Notes: a model not told the origin generated them from the letters alone. Shown: positions 8,837 through 18,462, numbered from the stretch's first letter. The stretch is 32,876 nucleotides of DNA from an uncultured Verrucomicrobia subdivision 3 bacterium (GCA_903872345.1 CAIQKM010000008.1:1-32876); one strand, 5' to 3'. Numbers and translations: made by a program.

Positions 8837-8936
8837 AAAATTGATTAAGTGCCTTATGCCGCGCTTTGAAAACGCTTGAAGACGCATCGCAATATTTTAG
8901 CCGGCTTGCCTCCTCGAATTTAAGCTAATGAACCAC

Positions 8937-11819
8937 TCAAGGAATCGTGGTTCGATAAAACCTTTGTCCGCTATTTGTCGCGCGATCTGCAATTTGCCAG
9001 ATACCTCCGCCCGGTGAAGTGTTGGTGCTGATTGGCAGCCAGTTCCCCATCAGGTTCGTAGCGAACTGACTGACGTAAGCCACACCCGATACGCCAGAGA
9101 AAGTAACGTAAACAGTTCCGTTGCTAATGTTGATCCCCTGGGCAATCGGTCGAGGCGCAGAAGTGACGGTCAATGTTCCGTTGCTGTATATGATGCTGTA
9201 ATTCGTTGGACTAAAAGTGCCGCCAGTGGCTGCGCTCGGTGTCAAATTGTAGCTGCCTACGGCTGCATTTGCCGTCGTGCCGCCACTTGCCGAAATGGTT
9301 ACGCTTCCAACGGTCTGGCCTGATGCCAGTCCGGTGCTCGAAAAGTTCGTTGCACCAACGCCATAAACCTTTGTCTGGCCATAGACTTTGGTGTCATTAC
9401 TTGCCGTAATCGTCAACGCCGCCGGACTGACAACTAAGGTGTTGGTTGCGCTGCCGACATAATTATTATTAGCCACTGTGCCAATGACTTGATAGCTGGC
9501 CACATTGGTCGGTGGATTTATGGCCCCAGCGTATGTCACATTTACTGGCAAGCCCGCCGGTGAAGTGGCGTTGGTCACAATCTTGGCATTCCCGTCGTAT
9601 ATTTGCGCCAGATTTCCCAGCGTCACAGTCGCGGCGGCCGGAGTGATTGTAAAGATCTGATTGTTGGTCGCTCCGTTAAAATTTGGGTCGGCAGCCAACA
9701 TGGCTGCCACTGTATAACTGCCGGCATTGGTTGGCGCATTGGCGCTTGGGCCATAGCTACCGCCACTGTAACTATAACTCTGTGCGCCAGACGAACCGGA
9801 GAAGCTAAAATTGGGTGTTTTCGCGGTTCCGTCGAATATGAAGTTGGTGCCACTAGCGAGAGTTATCGCGGAGTTTGGCTTGATAAACTCCACATAAACC
9901 TGCGGCGCGTTGCCAGCGCCGCTGTCGTAAGACTTGAACACAAAAGAGTTTGTGTTGTTATACTTAAAAAAGAAAGTCATAGGGTTGCCATTCGTCCAGT
10001 CTGGGCGATTGATGACTTCGGTAATGAGGTTGTCCAAAGAGGGCGTCACTTTTGAATCACCGGCATTCCCCCAGTTTGGCAACCAAAAGGCTGCGTTGAA
10101 AGTTGGGCTTCGCGATGAAATATTATAGGCGCTGGGAGCCAGCGGCTGTGAATTGCCACCGTTCTCAGCATTTATTTGTATCGTAACGGGAGTTGAATTG
10201 TTCTCCGAACGGTTTTGATAAAGCTTAAAAGTGATCCAGGCATTGAGGATAGTGGCTCCCGGCGGGATGGAAACATTCGTAAAGCGGACGGCGGCAATTG
10301 TCTGATTAGTGGTTGAGGCACTGTTGGTGAAACTGATTGCCACCCCAGCGCTGGTCAGGTTCACGACTCCATTCGACTCATAACCGTCGCTGCCGGATGC
10401 GTTGACCGCGTTGGTGATGGCAATGAAGGTGGGTTTGGTCAATGCCGAAATGGCAACAATATTCGAAGCTCCATATTCGTAAGCGCCCAGATCTGGCAGA
10501 TTGCCCGCTGGACGGTTCAGAAAATTCATGTCGAACGCAAGGCTGTTGGATGCCCCGACATTGATTGCCGGCGAGGAACTTTGCAACTGGTAGTTTTTTG
10601 AGGCGGCGTTGACAAACTTGGGATCTGCAAAAATGGAATTCGACCCGATGGCAGCAGAGGTGCCATTGCTAGACAGGTTACTATATTTGAACACCTGATT
10701 CGTAGGAGTGCCATGGGCGGCCGTAATCAGATTGCCACTGGTATAGTTGTAAAAAATGTTGTTTCGAATTGTGATATTGGTTCCTTGGGGGGCAAAAAGA
10801 TCCAGACCTTGCGGATAAAATGAGGATCCATTAGTCATTACGCTTTGAGCCAGTGTATTATTTTCGAAAGTGACATTGTTGACCAAATAGCCGTTTGAGA
10901 CCCAATCCACAATTCCCATAGTATAGCCGGCACAGTCATAAACCACATTGTTATACACCCACATATTATCGGAGCGGTTGCCCAGTTCAGACGAAACGAT
11001 GATTCCTTCGTGACAATTGAAAACAATGTTATTAAAAGCCTGAACATCATTGTTGATGCTACCATAGGCGTCCATGTAGATTCCCGGCCGCTGGGTCGGA
11101 TTCAAGTCGTGGATGATATTGCCATAAATTCTCAGGTGTTTGCCTCGGATGCCCAACCCCTCGCCGCCCGCAGTGCTGGTCGTGCTGTTCTCCACAATGT
11201 TTGAAGCGATGTCCACATATTCGCTGAAGGCGATGGAAATACATTCGCCATAGCTGCTGCTGACAGTATTGCTGGCAAGATTTCCAATGACCGCAGAAGA
11301 CGAAATGTAATCCAGAAAAATGGCGACACTCGCCAGATTAAAAAAAAGATTGCTTTGAACCAAAACATGGCTGCCCAACATGGCTGGATTACTGCTGCCA
11401 ACACCGTTGATGATACCTTGAAACCCATTCTGGAACTGGATACCGCTGACCTGGACATAGCTTTGCGTGTTTAAATCAATTATCCCGCCAGAAGTGGCAC
11501 CGCCGGCATCCATGACTGGCAGTGCCGGAAGATCGCCTGGATAAGCTGCGAACGTGACATAGTTGCCCACAGATCCGGAGTGTTGCACCACCAAATTTTT
11601 TTCATTATAGGTGCCGGCCCGGAGGTAGGCCGTCTGACCGGCGACCAAATTGGTGACGGCTTTGCCAACCGTTCTCCACGGAGCCGCCGGATTTGTTCCA
11701 GCGTTGGCATCATTGCCACTGGGAGAAACATAATAAAGCGAAGCAGCCTTTCCGCCAAGTTGAATGAGAAATACCAGACAAAGGAAAACCAACCTGACAA
11801 ACGAGCCAGTCGTAATCAA
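8937..11819 (-). CDS. Large secreted right-handed beta-helix protein with choice-of-anchor Q, CBM-like and MBG domains
   Basis: The open frame reaches 12005, but the promoter box and predicted start site lie inside it. The TTG at 11819 is preferred: it has GGGAG 8 nt upstream and gives a perfect signal peptide (SFVRLVFLCLVFLIQLGGKA). This yields 960 residues. Residues ~28-440 form a DUF1565/parallel beta-helix starting LYYVSPSGNDANAGTNPAAP, as in polysaccharide lyases and related surface enzymes. A choice-of-anchor Q signature follows (NRPAGNLPDLGAYEYGA). About 470-670 is a DNRLRE/CBM-like beta domain; about 690-890 are MBG-type repeats (ITPAAATVTLGNL, KVYGQTKVYGVGATN). The C-terminus ends QRFYRTTIP. 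It is probably an exported glycan-binding or lyase-like protein; no catalytic residues can be assigned. Confidence 0.75.
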   Translation of the reverse strand: MITTGSFVRLVFLCLVFLIQLGGKAASLYYVSPSGNDANAGTNPAAPWRTVGKAVTNLVAGQTAYLRAGTYNEKNLVVQHSGSVGNYVTFAAYPGDLPALPVMDAGGATSGGIIDLNTQSYVQVSGIQFQNGFQGIINGVGSSNPAMLGSHVLVQSNLFFNLASVAIFLDYISSSAVIGNLASNTVSSSYGECISIAFSEYVDIASNIVENSTTSTAGGEGLGIRGKHLRIYGNIIHDLNPTQRPGIYMDAYGSINNDVQAFNNIVFNCHEGIIVSSELGNRSDNMWVYNNVVYDCAGYTMGIVDWVSNGYLVNNVTFENNTLAQSVMTNGSSFYPQGLDLFAPQGTNITIRNNIFYNYTSGNLITAAHGTPTNQVFKYSNLSSNGTSAAIGSNSIFADPKFVNAASKNYQLQSSSPAINVGASNSLAFDMNFLNRPAGNLPDLGAYEYGASNIVAISALTKPTFIAITNAVNASGSDGYESNGVVNLTSAGVAISFTNSASTTNQTIAAVRFTNVSIPPGATILNAWITFKLYQNRSENNSTPVTIQINAENGGNSQPLAPSAYNISSRSPTFNAAFWLPNWGNAGDSKVTPSLDNLITEVINRPDWTNGNPMTFFFKYNNTNSFVFKSYDSGAGNAPQVYVEFIKPNSAITLASGTNFIFDGTAKTPNFSFSGSSGAQSYSYSGGSYGPSANAPTNAGSYTVAAMLAADPNFNGATNNQIFTITPAAATVTLGNLAQIYDGNAKIVTNATSPAGLPVNVTYAGAINPPTNVASYQVIGTVANNNYVGSATNTLVVSPAALTITASNDTKVYGQTKVYGVGATNFSSTGLASGQTVGSVTISASGGTTANAAVGSYNLTPSAATGGTFSPTNYSIIYSNGTLTVTSAPRPIAQGINISNGTVYVTFSGVSGVAYVSQFATNLMGNWLPISTNTSPGGGIWQIADRATNSGQRFYRTTIP

Positions 11820-11869
11820 GACACGCGCTCCCAGCTCAAATTGGCGAATCAGTTTTTTCAATTTGGCAA

Positions 11870-11915
11870 AAGATGCCACTTTAACAGTTTCCTGACAACC
11901 CTCCGAACGGAGGGG
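11870..11915 (-). promoter_or_regulatory. Regulon promoter 4: 19-bp box plus weak -10 for the beta-helix gene
   Basis: On the minus strand the box (11915-11897) reads CCCCTCCGTTCGGAGGGTT, identical to box 1. The hexamer at the 21-bp position is CATCTT (11875-11870), the weakest of the eight. The -35 position reads TTGTCA. The predicted start site near 11863 rules out the upstream GTG at 11879 as start codon and supports the TTG at 11819. Confidence 0.65.
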
Positions 11916-12009
11916 AAGCTTAAATGGTCTAGGCGTATTCCAAGAGCTAACCGCTATATTTACCGCGCCGGCAAAGGGATTTGCCGAGTCGCAGCACAAA
12001 AACATTATT

Positions 12010-13560
12010 TCATTTTGGAGCCTGCGCCGGTTTCGGTTTGCTGATTATTTCAAAATCATCCGTGCGGAACGGTGTTACGGGCAGGCCATCGTCGGAATAA
12101 AGGTTGCAAGACGGATTATCACTCCAGGCGTAGCGCACCGCTACCGGCGAGGCGACCATATCGTTCCAAACTTCAATTTTGTTTCCAGCGACCATTTTTC
12201 CCGAGGCCCAGTGCCAGATTTTGTCCGTTCCACAAATGGCAAACCCTTTTACATCTTGAGTTCCAAATGGGCGCAGCTTGGCGCCAAAACAATTAATGGT
12301 CACGGTTGCCTTGTTGCTGTTGATGTTGAGGCCCTGAAATTCTGGGCTGCGGAACGGCAGTTTCATTCCGTAATCCTTGGCCAAAGCCCAGCGCACAAGG
12401 CGGGCGGCGACGTCGTGCTTGTTGCGCGGGTGAATGTCCTTGCCCTCGCCGAGATCAATGATGACCGCCTGGCCGGTGTTGGTCAGTTGCAGCGCCTTCG
12501 TTTGTGCTTCGCGGAGTTCCGCCCAGGTGCTGTCTTTGGGGGTTGGCGATTGCGTGCCATAATTGGCAAGTTGCACCCAGTAAAAGGGAAAGTCGCCCTG
12601 ACCCCACTCCTTGCGCCACTGGTCGATCAGAAACGGAAACAGGCTGGCATATTCATAGCCGCGGCCAGCGTTGGCTTCCCCCTGATACCAAATGACGCCC
12701 TTGATGCCGAAGCCGATAATAGGATGCAGCGTTCCAGCAAAAATGTTTCCGGGGCGCTGATTTGCGGTGAGGTAATTTTGCGGTTGCCAAGGCGGATTGG
12801 TGGTTCCCGCTTTGAGGCAATCCGACCGCCATTGGACGAGCAACCGCTCCAGTTCGGCTTTGCCTTGATCCGGCAGCAATTCCGCCTCGCGTTTGGCAGC
12901 ATCTTCAATGAGCTGCTTGAAGCGCGGATCATTTTCCAACGCCGAACGCCGCACCCAAGCTTCCGCCGCCGAACCGCCCCAGGCATTGTTGATCAATCCC
13001 ACCGACACATGGAGAACTTCATGCAGCCGGCGGCCAAACAAAAAACCGACCGCGCTGAAATTACGCGCGGTTTCGGGCGTGGACGCCTGCCACCAACATT
13101 TGAAATCGTCCTGAATTTCCTGCGTGCCCAACAGCGGCATATTCAAGAGCCGGATTTCTGGAAGGTCGGCGGCGGCAGCTTCCAAGTCGCCGTCGTAGCT
13201 CTGATTGAGCTTGAAACCCATGTTTGATTGGCCAGAGCATAACCACACCTCGCCGATGAGCACGTCCTGGATTTTCCGGGTGGAAGTTCCTTGAATAACC
13301 AGAGTTTGCGATTTGGCGTTTGCCTTGAGCGGCGCAAGTTTTACCTGCCACTTGCCGTCGCTACCAGACTTCGTGACCAAATCCTGACCGGCGAAGGACA
13401 CATGAATTTCAGTGCCGGGAACGTCCCAACCCCAAATTGGATCGGCCTGCTGCTGTTGCAGAACCATGTGATCACCAAAGATACCAGGCAATTTAAGTTC
13501 CGCCCGGACGGCAAAAGCCGCCATGAGGCTGATGGTGAAAAGGGCAAATTTTTTGTTCAT
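12010..13560 (-). CDS. Sialate O-acetylesterase (SGNH/SASA family)
   Basis: This 516-residue protein has a signal peptide (MNKKFALFTISLMAAFAVRA). It shows the block I serine motif GQSNM (S112), the block IWYQGEANA (residues 290-298), and the C-terminal DIHPRNK with the likely catalytic Asp375/His377. Length and order match the 9-O-acetylesterase family. In environmental bacteria these enzymes remove acetyl groups from diverse plant or microbial polysaccharides, not only sialic acid. It starts 5 bp after the stop of the DUF4832 gene, so it is the last gene of the unit 15347 to 12010. It would deacetylate the substrate so that the glycosidases nearby can act. Confidence 0.9.
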   Translation of the reverse strand: MNKKFALFTISLMAAFAVRAELKLPGIFGDHMVLQQQQADPIWGWDVPGTEIHVSFAGQDLVTKSGSDGKWQVKLAPLKANAKSQTLVIQGTSTRKIQDVLIGEVWLCSGQSNMGFKLNQSYDGDLEAAAADLPEIRLLNMPLLGTQEIQDDFKCWWQASTPETARNFSAVGFLFGRRLHEVLHVSVGLINNAWGGSAAEAWVRRSALENDPRFKQLIEDAAKREAELLPDQGKAELERLLVQWRSDCLKAGTTNPPWQPQNYLTANQRPGNIFAGTLHPIIGFGIKGVIWYQGEANAGRGYEYASLFPFLIDQWRKEWGQGDFPFYWVQLANYGTQSPTPKDSTWAELREAQTKALQLTNTGQAVIIDLGEGKDIHPRNKHDVAARLVRWALAKDYGMKLPFRSPEFQGLNINSNKATVTINCFGAKLRPFGTQDVKGFAICGTDKIWHWASGKMVAGNKIEVWNDMVASPVAVRYAWSDNPSCNLYSDDGLPVTPFRTDDFEIISKPKPAQAPK

Positions 13561-13565
13561 CGAAA

Positions 13566-15104
13566 TTATTCATTTGGGGTTGCGGACGGTAGGCGGGATG
13601 CCGTTGCCGCTTCCGGCAAGCTGGAAGTCACAATTCGGATTTTGCTCAACGGATACCAGCCATCATTCGCCCGGCCGTTGATGGCCAGTTTGACTATCGG
13701 CATTTGGTTGCTCACGCCAACCACGCCAACTGATAAAGCATATTCACCAGCCTGAATCGTGGCGGGCAACGCCAATGAGTCTGATGTTTGATTCACCGGT
13801 CCCGGCGGCAGGTCTTGCGGCATTTTGAAAAATTCCTCGGTGAACAGATCAATTGTTCCCGGCAGCCAATGGTTCACCGTCGTCGAAGTGACAAGGATTT
13901 TCTCAAAACCGTGATTGTTGCTCAAACGATACGCCACGCGATAGGGCTGGTAACACGGCGCGGAGCCGACATTTTGCCACTTGCTGGTAATGACCAGCCG
14001 GATGCCAGCCTTGGCTTCAGCCGGATGACTGACTTCATCCAAAACTATTCGGTATCCCAGACGGCAAAGAAAGCGGGTCAATTCCCGCTGCAAATTTGCG
14101 TCTTGTGGCAGCGGCGAGGATTTGCCGTTAAAATAACTCCCATGCAACGCCAGTCCGTAATTGAAAATCCACCGCAACGGCCATTTCTTTTCGACAAACT
14201 CAGCGACCGTTGCTGGCGGCTCAAATGCAATCGGCGCGGTCTTCCATACGTCTTGCACCTTGGTTTGCGCGAACCATTGCGGATAACGGTTCAACATGTG
14301 GTTCTCGTTGGTGGAAAATGTTCCCAGATCACCGAGTGAATCAATCCGCCAACCTGCGCCGTGCTGTGTGGCGTAAGTGGTCAGCTCTTTGCCGTTCAAC
14401 AGCATGATGAGTGGCGTTTTTTTGAAAGCGGCGAGATAGGCGTCCACGATTTTCTGGCAATTTTCCTGGCTCGGCATTTTTCCCAGTTTGGACCGCGAGA
14501 GATGCCACTCGCCCCACCAGCCAAGCGACCCCAAATCCACATGATCCAAATCCGGATGTCCGTCGTAGTGCTCGCCCAGCCGCCTGATGAAATCCAGGTG
14601 AAGTTTCAACGTGTCCGGGTCATCGAAATCTGGAATGGGGATGTTGGGAGCGCTTCCATCATAATCTACCAGCAGTTCGCGTCCACCGGCCTGCTTGAGC
14701 CACAACGGATGAAAACGAACTGTTTTGGCAGGAGTGTTCGGCATGTCCGAATTGGGGGAACAGGTTTTGACCCGGAACGCCAGTTTTTGTCCGGCGTCGT
14801 GCGCTGCTTTGAGCGCGCTATCAATTAGGTTCGTGTTGAGTTGTCCAGGTTGCGGTTCAAGCTCAATCCACCCCCAGCGGACATAATGAACGGTTGACGG
14901 AATCCAACTTGGCAATGATGGGTCGGTTTTGCTGGTGAATTCGTGAAAGGTCTCCCAGCCCATGCCGGGATTGGCGAGCAGTTCGTCCGTCGGTTTCGGA
15001 TGCACTACCATGAGCGGATCTTCATCAATGGCGAGCGCAACATTTCGGCCGACTAAAAACGTCAACACCAACCACAGCAGCAGCTTGATTGAAACATTAT
15101 TCAT
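13566..15104 (-). CDS. Secreted DUF4832 protein (beta-galactosidase-like barrel), copy 1
   Basis: The ATG at 15104 gives 512 residues; a GTG five codons upstream is less likely. A signal peptide (MNNVSIKLLLWLVLTFLVGR) precedes a conserved segment LLANPGMGWETFHEF, then W-I-P-S-T-V-x-Y-x-R-W-x-W-x-x-L-E-P-Q-P-G, typical of DUF4832-containing glycosidase-like proteins. WWGEWH in the middle may contribute a catalytic or binding Glu. The C-terminal ~150 residues form a beta-sandwich (SKWQNVGSAPCYQPYRVAY). It is clearly homologous along its whole length to the 15498-16982 product, with an insertion around CSPNSDMPNTPAK. The activity of this family is not established; a glycoside hydrolase is inferred. 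The gene lies 24 bp after the small membrane-protein gene and 5 bp before the acetylesterase gene. Confidence 0.8.
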   Translation of the reverse strand: MNNVSIKLLLWLVLTFLVGRNVALAIDEDPLMVVHPKPTDELLANPGMGWETFHEFTSKTDPSLPSWIPSTVHYVRWGWIELEPQPGQLNTNLIDSALKAAHDAGQKLAFRVKTCSPNSDMPNTPAKTVRFHPLWLKQAGGRELLVDYDGSAPNIPIPDFDDPDTLKLHLDFIRRLGEHYDGHPDLDHVDLGSLGWWGEWHLSRSKLGKMPSQENCQKIVDAYLAAFKKTPLIMLLNGKELTTYATQHGAGWRIDSLGDLGTFSTNENHMLNRYPQWFAQTKVQDVWKTAPIAFEPPATVAEFVEKKWPLRWIFNYGLALHGSYFNGKSSPLPQDANLQRELTRFLCRLGYRIVLDEVSHPAEAKAGIRLVITSKWQNVGSAPCYQPYRVAYRLSNNHGFEKILVTSTTVNHWLPGTIDLFTEEFFKMPQDLPPGPVNQTSDSLALPATIQAGEYALSVGVVGVSNQMPIVKLAINGRANDGWYPLSKIRIVTSSLPEAATASRLPSATPNE

Positions 15105-15128
15105 GCTTGAATTTGACACTACAAAAAA

Positions 15129-15347
15129 TCAGGTCGGTGGTTGCTTTTTCGATTTCATTGAGCGGCTGATGACCAGCGCCACGACTGCCCCAAAAAGTCC
15201 CGCAATCAATGCGACCCAAAATCCAAATGTCCATTGAAAATCAGAACCGGTTTGGCGGGTGGCGAGGGCGGTGAAACCGCCTGAACAACCTCCGATAACA
15301 CCGCCAACGATTCCGGCGCGTATTCTTCTTATGCTTGCTTTGTCCAT
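15129..15347 (-). CDS. Small two-helix membrane protein of unknown function
   Basis: The 72-residue product has two predicted membrane segments, GIVGGVIGGCSGGFTALA and FWVALIAGLFGAVVALVI, a short charged N-terminus and a basic C-terminus (SRSMKSKKQPPT). I do not recognise a family. The glycine-rich first helix resembles small envelope proteins. It is the first gene after regulon promoter 5 and lies 24 bp upstream of the DUF4832 gene, so it is expected to be made together with the secreted enzymes. Its start ATG at 15347 fits a leader of about 67 nt from the predicted start site. Confidence 0.6.
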   Translation of the reverse strand: MDKASIRRIRAGIVGGVIGGCSGGFTALATRQTGSDFQWTFGFWVALIAGLFGAVVALVISRSMKSKKQPPT

Positions 15348-15420
15348 AAAATGCTAGTTATCGCTGAACGCCAGCATTGCCCGGCTCGAAACTAAACCAG
15401 CCAGAGAACAGGATCGACCG

Positions 15421-15466
15421 AGCTTATATCAAGAAGCGCGAATACATAACCCTCCAAACGGAGGGG
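15421..15466 (-). promoter_or_regulatory. Regulon promoter 5: 19-bp box plus -10 for the 15347-12010 operon
   Basis: On the minus strand the box (15466-15448) reads CCCCTCCGTTTGGAGGGTT, palindromic subtype with one C-to-T change. TAAGCT (15426-15421) begins exactly 21 bp later. A second candidate, TATAAG, begins two bases earlier. The predicted start is near 15414. Confidence 0.72.
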
Positions 15467-15497
15467 AGCGGCTATTGATGAATTCCCAAATCCGCTG

Positions 15498-16982
15498 TCA
15501 CCTTGAGAAGCCAGCAGGCAAAATTTGAATCTTGCTGACGGGATACCAACCGTCTTTGGCGCGACCAGCAATGGCCAGCTTTACCACCGGATTTTCGTCC
15601 TTCGCACCAACGATGCCGACTGACAAAGTGTATTCGCCGGGTGCGATGTTTGGCGGCAACTGAAGCGAATCGTTCACTACATTAACCGCTCCCGGAGGCA
15701 AATCTTTCGGTTGCTCAAAAAAATCTTTGGTAAATAACTCAATCGAACCCGGCAGCCAATGTTTCACCGCAGCCTGACTGAATAAAAGTTGCCGGTTGCC
15801 CTGCTGACCCGTCAGCAAAAACGCCACCCGATACGGTTGATAGCACGGTGCAGAACCCACATTTTGCCACTTAGATTCAATGGCTAATTTGTCTCCGGCC
15901 TTGACTTGCGCCGGATGCGAAAGCTCGTTCAAAACCAGCCGATAACCGAGCCGGCATAAAAAGCGTTTCAGTTCTTCCTGAAGATTCCTGTCACTGGGCA
16001 GCTTGCCGGATTTGCCGTTGAAATAACTGCCGTGCAGTGCCAGACCGTAATTGAAAATCCAGCGCAAAGGCCATTTTTTTTCAACAAATTCAGAAACCTC
16101 CGCCGGTGGCTCAAAGGCAATCGGCGCAGTCTTCCAAACTTCCTGGACTCTCGTTTGTGGAATGGAAACCGGATAGGCGTCGTGCATGTGATTCCAAGTC
16201 GGTGAGAACGTGCCTAAATCGCCCAGCGAATCCGCCCGCCAACCCGTGCCGTGTTGCGTGGCGTAGGTGGTCATTTTGTCCGCGCCAATCAACATCAGCA
16301 GCGGTGTTTTCTTGAATGCGTTTAGATACGCATCAATGACCTTCTGGCAATTTTCCGGGGCGGGCATCTTGCCGACCTTGGAACGGGTCATGTGCCATTC
16401 GCCCCACCAACCGACCGATCCGAGGTCAACATGATCCAAATCAGGATGCCCATCGTAGCGCTCGCCGAGTTGCCTGATCAAATCGAGTTGAAGATTGAGC
16501 GTGGCCGGGTCATCAAAATCAGGAATCGGCAGCAACGGCTTGCTGCCGTTGTAATCCACCAAGATTTCGCGCCCGCCGGCGGCCTTGAGCCAAGTTGGAT
16601 TGTAAGAACGTCCGATGTCGGGCGAAAACCCTTTGATCCGAAACGCCACTTTCTGTCCCGCTTCATGCGCATCTTTCAGTGCCTTGTCCAAGAACTGCGT
16701 ATTGAGTTTTCCCGGCTGCGGTTCAAGATCACGCCAACTCCAGCGGTAATAACAAACGGTCGAAGGAATCCACGCCGGCAGATTTTTATCGGCCTTGCTG
16801 GTGCGATGAAAAGTCTCCCAGCCCATGCCGGGATTGGCGAGCAATTCGGTGGTCACCGCCGGTTTCACCACCACTTGGGAATCATCGGCAACAACATTTG
16901 CGCAGCAACTTGCAAGGCACACTAAAAAAACACAACACCAGCGTCTCGTGGGCATTCTCGTCGAAATTGTGCTAAGTGTCAT
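15498..16982 (-). CDS. Secreted DUF4832 protein (beta-galactosidase-like barrel), copy 2
   Basis: This 494-residue paralogue of the 13566-15104 product is collinear with it and shares long near-identical stretches such as LLANPGMGWETFH and VEKKWPLRWIFNYGLALHGS. The signal peptide is MPTRRWCCVFLVCLASCCAN, from an internal ATG at 16955 or the upstream ATG at 16982. It keeps WWGEWHMTRSKVGKMP and the C-terminal beta-sandwich. It begins 13 bp after the alpha-galactosidase stop, so the two are cotranscribed. A glycosidase or glycan-processing role is inferred from context; the enzymatic activity of the family is not established. Two copies in two units of the same regulon suggest duplication and division of substrate range. 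Confidence 0.82.
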   Translation of the reverse strand: MTLSTISTRMPTRRWCCVFLVCLASCCANVVADDSQVVVKPAVTTELLANPGMGWETFHRTSKADKNLPAWIPSTVCYYRWSWRDLEPQPGKLNTQFLDKALKDAHEAGQKVAFRIKGFSPDIGRSYNPTWLKAAGGREILVDYNGSKPLLPIPDFDDPATLNLQLDLIRQLGERYDGHPDLDHVDLGSVGWWGEWHMTRSKVGKMPAPENCQKVIDAYLNAFKKTPLLMLIGADKMTTYATQHGTGWRADSLGDLGTFSPTWNHMHDAYPVSIPQTRVQEVWKTAPIAFEPPAEVSEFVEKKWPLRWIFNYGLALHGSYFNGKSGKLPSDRNLQEELKRFLCRLGYRLVLNELSHPAQVKAGDKLAIESKWQNVGSAPCYQPYRVAFLLTGQQGNRQLLFSQAAVKHWLPGSIELFTKDFFEQPKDLPPGAVNVVNDSLQLPPNIAPGEYTLSVGIVGAKDENPVVKLAIAGRAKDGWYPVSKIQILPAGFSR

Positions 16983-16995
16983 AAAGATTCATTTC

Positions 16996-18462
16996 TCACC
17001 CGCCGATTTTAACCAAAGAACAACCATGCGGTTCAATATTGGCGGCAAAATTTCCATCGAATTTTCCCAAATTCTTTTTCGTCCACAAGTCGCGAACCCT
17101 TAATTTTCCCGCCAGACCGATTTCGTTCCATTGCACGGTCACATTTTCTGAACGCCGATCATTGAGGTTAAAAATTGCCACATACTTCGCCCGAGTTCCG
17201 GGTTGGTCGGCCGTCCAAATGACAATTCCATCACGGTTGCGGACTTCGTGATTGTTCACGCTTTTTTGATCCACGGCGATGACTTCCTCGTTGGTAATGA
17301 GCTTGACGGTGACAGCATCGTTTTCCGGCAAATAACCGCCCAGCATCAACGGCGACTTGAAAATGCACCACAGCGTCATCAGTGTGTATTTCTCCGGATC
17401 GGTGAACCGGGAATATTCGTCAGTGACCTTGTCCATCGTGCTGCCGAGTTGCGAGGCAATCCACGCGTCCCCGCCGGTCTTGCGCAATTTGCCAAGCGGC
17501 AGCATATCAGCATCCGGCCAGCGACCCGGCGTGCGCGGGAAATCCCACTGCCGACAGATGTCAAACTGGAGTTTGAGCCATTTCCAGTCGTCCCAAAAAT
17601 CGTTTGAGATGCGCCACATGTGGGCGGCCTGAGCCAAATAATTTTTCTGGTTGAGCGGTGTGACGTTGGAAGAAAGGCTAAATACTATCGGTGCTTTACA
17701 ATTGATGATGGCCTGATGAACAGCTTCAATTTCTGATGCGTGCGCCGGCAGTGGCATGTCATCCACCTTCACGAAATCCACGCCCCATTCCGCGTATAGT
17801 TCAAAAACGGAATCGTAATACTCCTGTGCGCCGGCCTTGCTCATATCTACGCCCTTCATAATCGGCGACCAGTTGCAGACATCTTTCAAGTTGGCCACGT
17901 CCCGAGCAAAATACTTTGTTCCCTTAATTGGCGTGTTGTTGGCGACGGCATTCCAAGGAATGCCACGCATGATGTGGATGCCAAATTTCAACCCCTTGCG
18001 ATGCACATAGTCCGCCAGTGCTTTGAAGCCAACTCCATTGGCAGATGACGGATATTTTACAGGATCGGGAATCAAGCGGCCAAAACCATCCATATTCTGC
18101 GGCGGATCCACAGTATGCGATTTGGCGGTTATTAGTTCTTCGGGATGAAACCAACCTGCATCAATCACCACATACTGCCAGCCGTATTTTTTGAGATGTG
18201 CCGCCATGTAGTCGGCCACGGCTTTCATCTGCACCTCGGTCGCGTCAAGTCCAAGACAATCCCAACTGTTCCACCCCATCGGCGGCGTTGGCGCAAGCGA
18301 GTTGAAATCCACCGGAGAAACCTCACCGTTTTCTGCTGCACTTATTCTGGCCGTCACCAACAAAAGAGCCACCAGAAACACAAAAAAGCCGAACGTGGAT
18401 CCAGCACAATCCCGCTGATTTGATCGATAGAATTTAGGGGGCACTAGATTTGCTGGGCGCAT
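16996..18462 (-). CDS. Alpha-galactosidase, glycoside hydrolase family 27
   Basis: From the ATG at 18462 the protein has 488 residues. A long basic N-terminus and hydrophobic segment (about 22-43) act as signal peptide or anchor. The GH27 signature TPPMGWNSWDCLGLDATE lies at about 58-75. The nucleophile is probably D234 in VDFVKVDDMP; the acid/base is probably D288 in MWRISNDFWDDW. A C-terminal beta domain follows (about 390-488). It would release alpha-linked galactose, or possibly alpha-N-acetylgalactosamine or L-arabinopyranose, all known in the family. An upstream TTG at 18507 lies inside the promoter box and is rejected. It is the first gene of a unit with the second DUF4832 gene. Confidence 0.9.
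   Translation of the reverse strand: MRPANLVPPKFYRSNQRDCAGSTFGFFVFLVALLLVTARISAAENGEVSPVDFNSLAPTPPMGWNSWDCLGLDATEVQMKAVADYMAAHLKKYGWQYVVIDAGWFHPEELITAKSHTVDPPQNMDGFGRLIPDPVKYPSSANGVGFKALADYVHRKGLKFGIHIMRGIPWNAVANNTPIKGTKYFARDVANLKDVCNWSPIMKGVDMSKAGAQEYYDSVFELYAEWGVDFVKVDDMPLPAHASEIEAVHQAIINCKAPIVFSLSSNVTPLNQKNYLAQAAHMWRISNDFWDDWKWLKLQFDICRQWDFPRTPGRWPDADMLPLGKLRKTGGDAWIASQLGSTMDKVTDEYSRFTDPEKYTLMTLWCIFKSPLMLGGYLPENDAVTVKLITNEEVIAVDQKSVNNHEVRNRDGIVIWTADQPGTRAKYVAIFNLNDRRSENVTVQWNEIGLAGKLRVRDLWTKKNLGKFDGNFAANIEPHGCSLVKIGG

Noticed and set aside
11877..11879. GTG at 11879 as the start of the beta-helix gene
   Set aside because: It lies upstream of the start site predicted from promoter 4. The TTG at 11819 has a better ribosome-binding sequence and a proper signal peptide.
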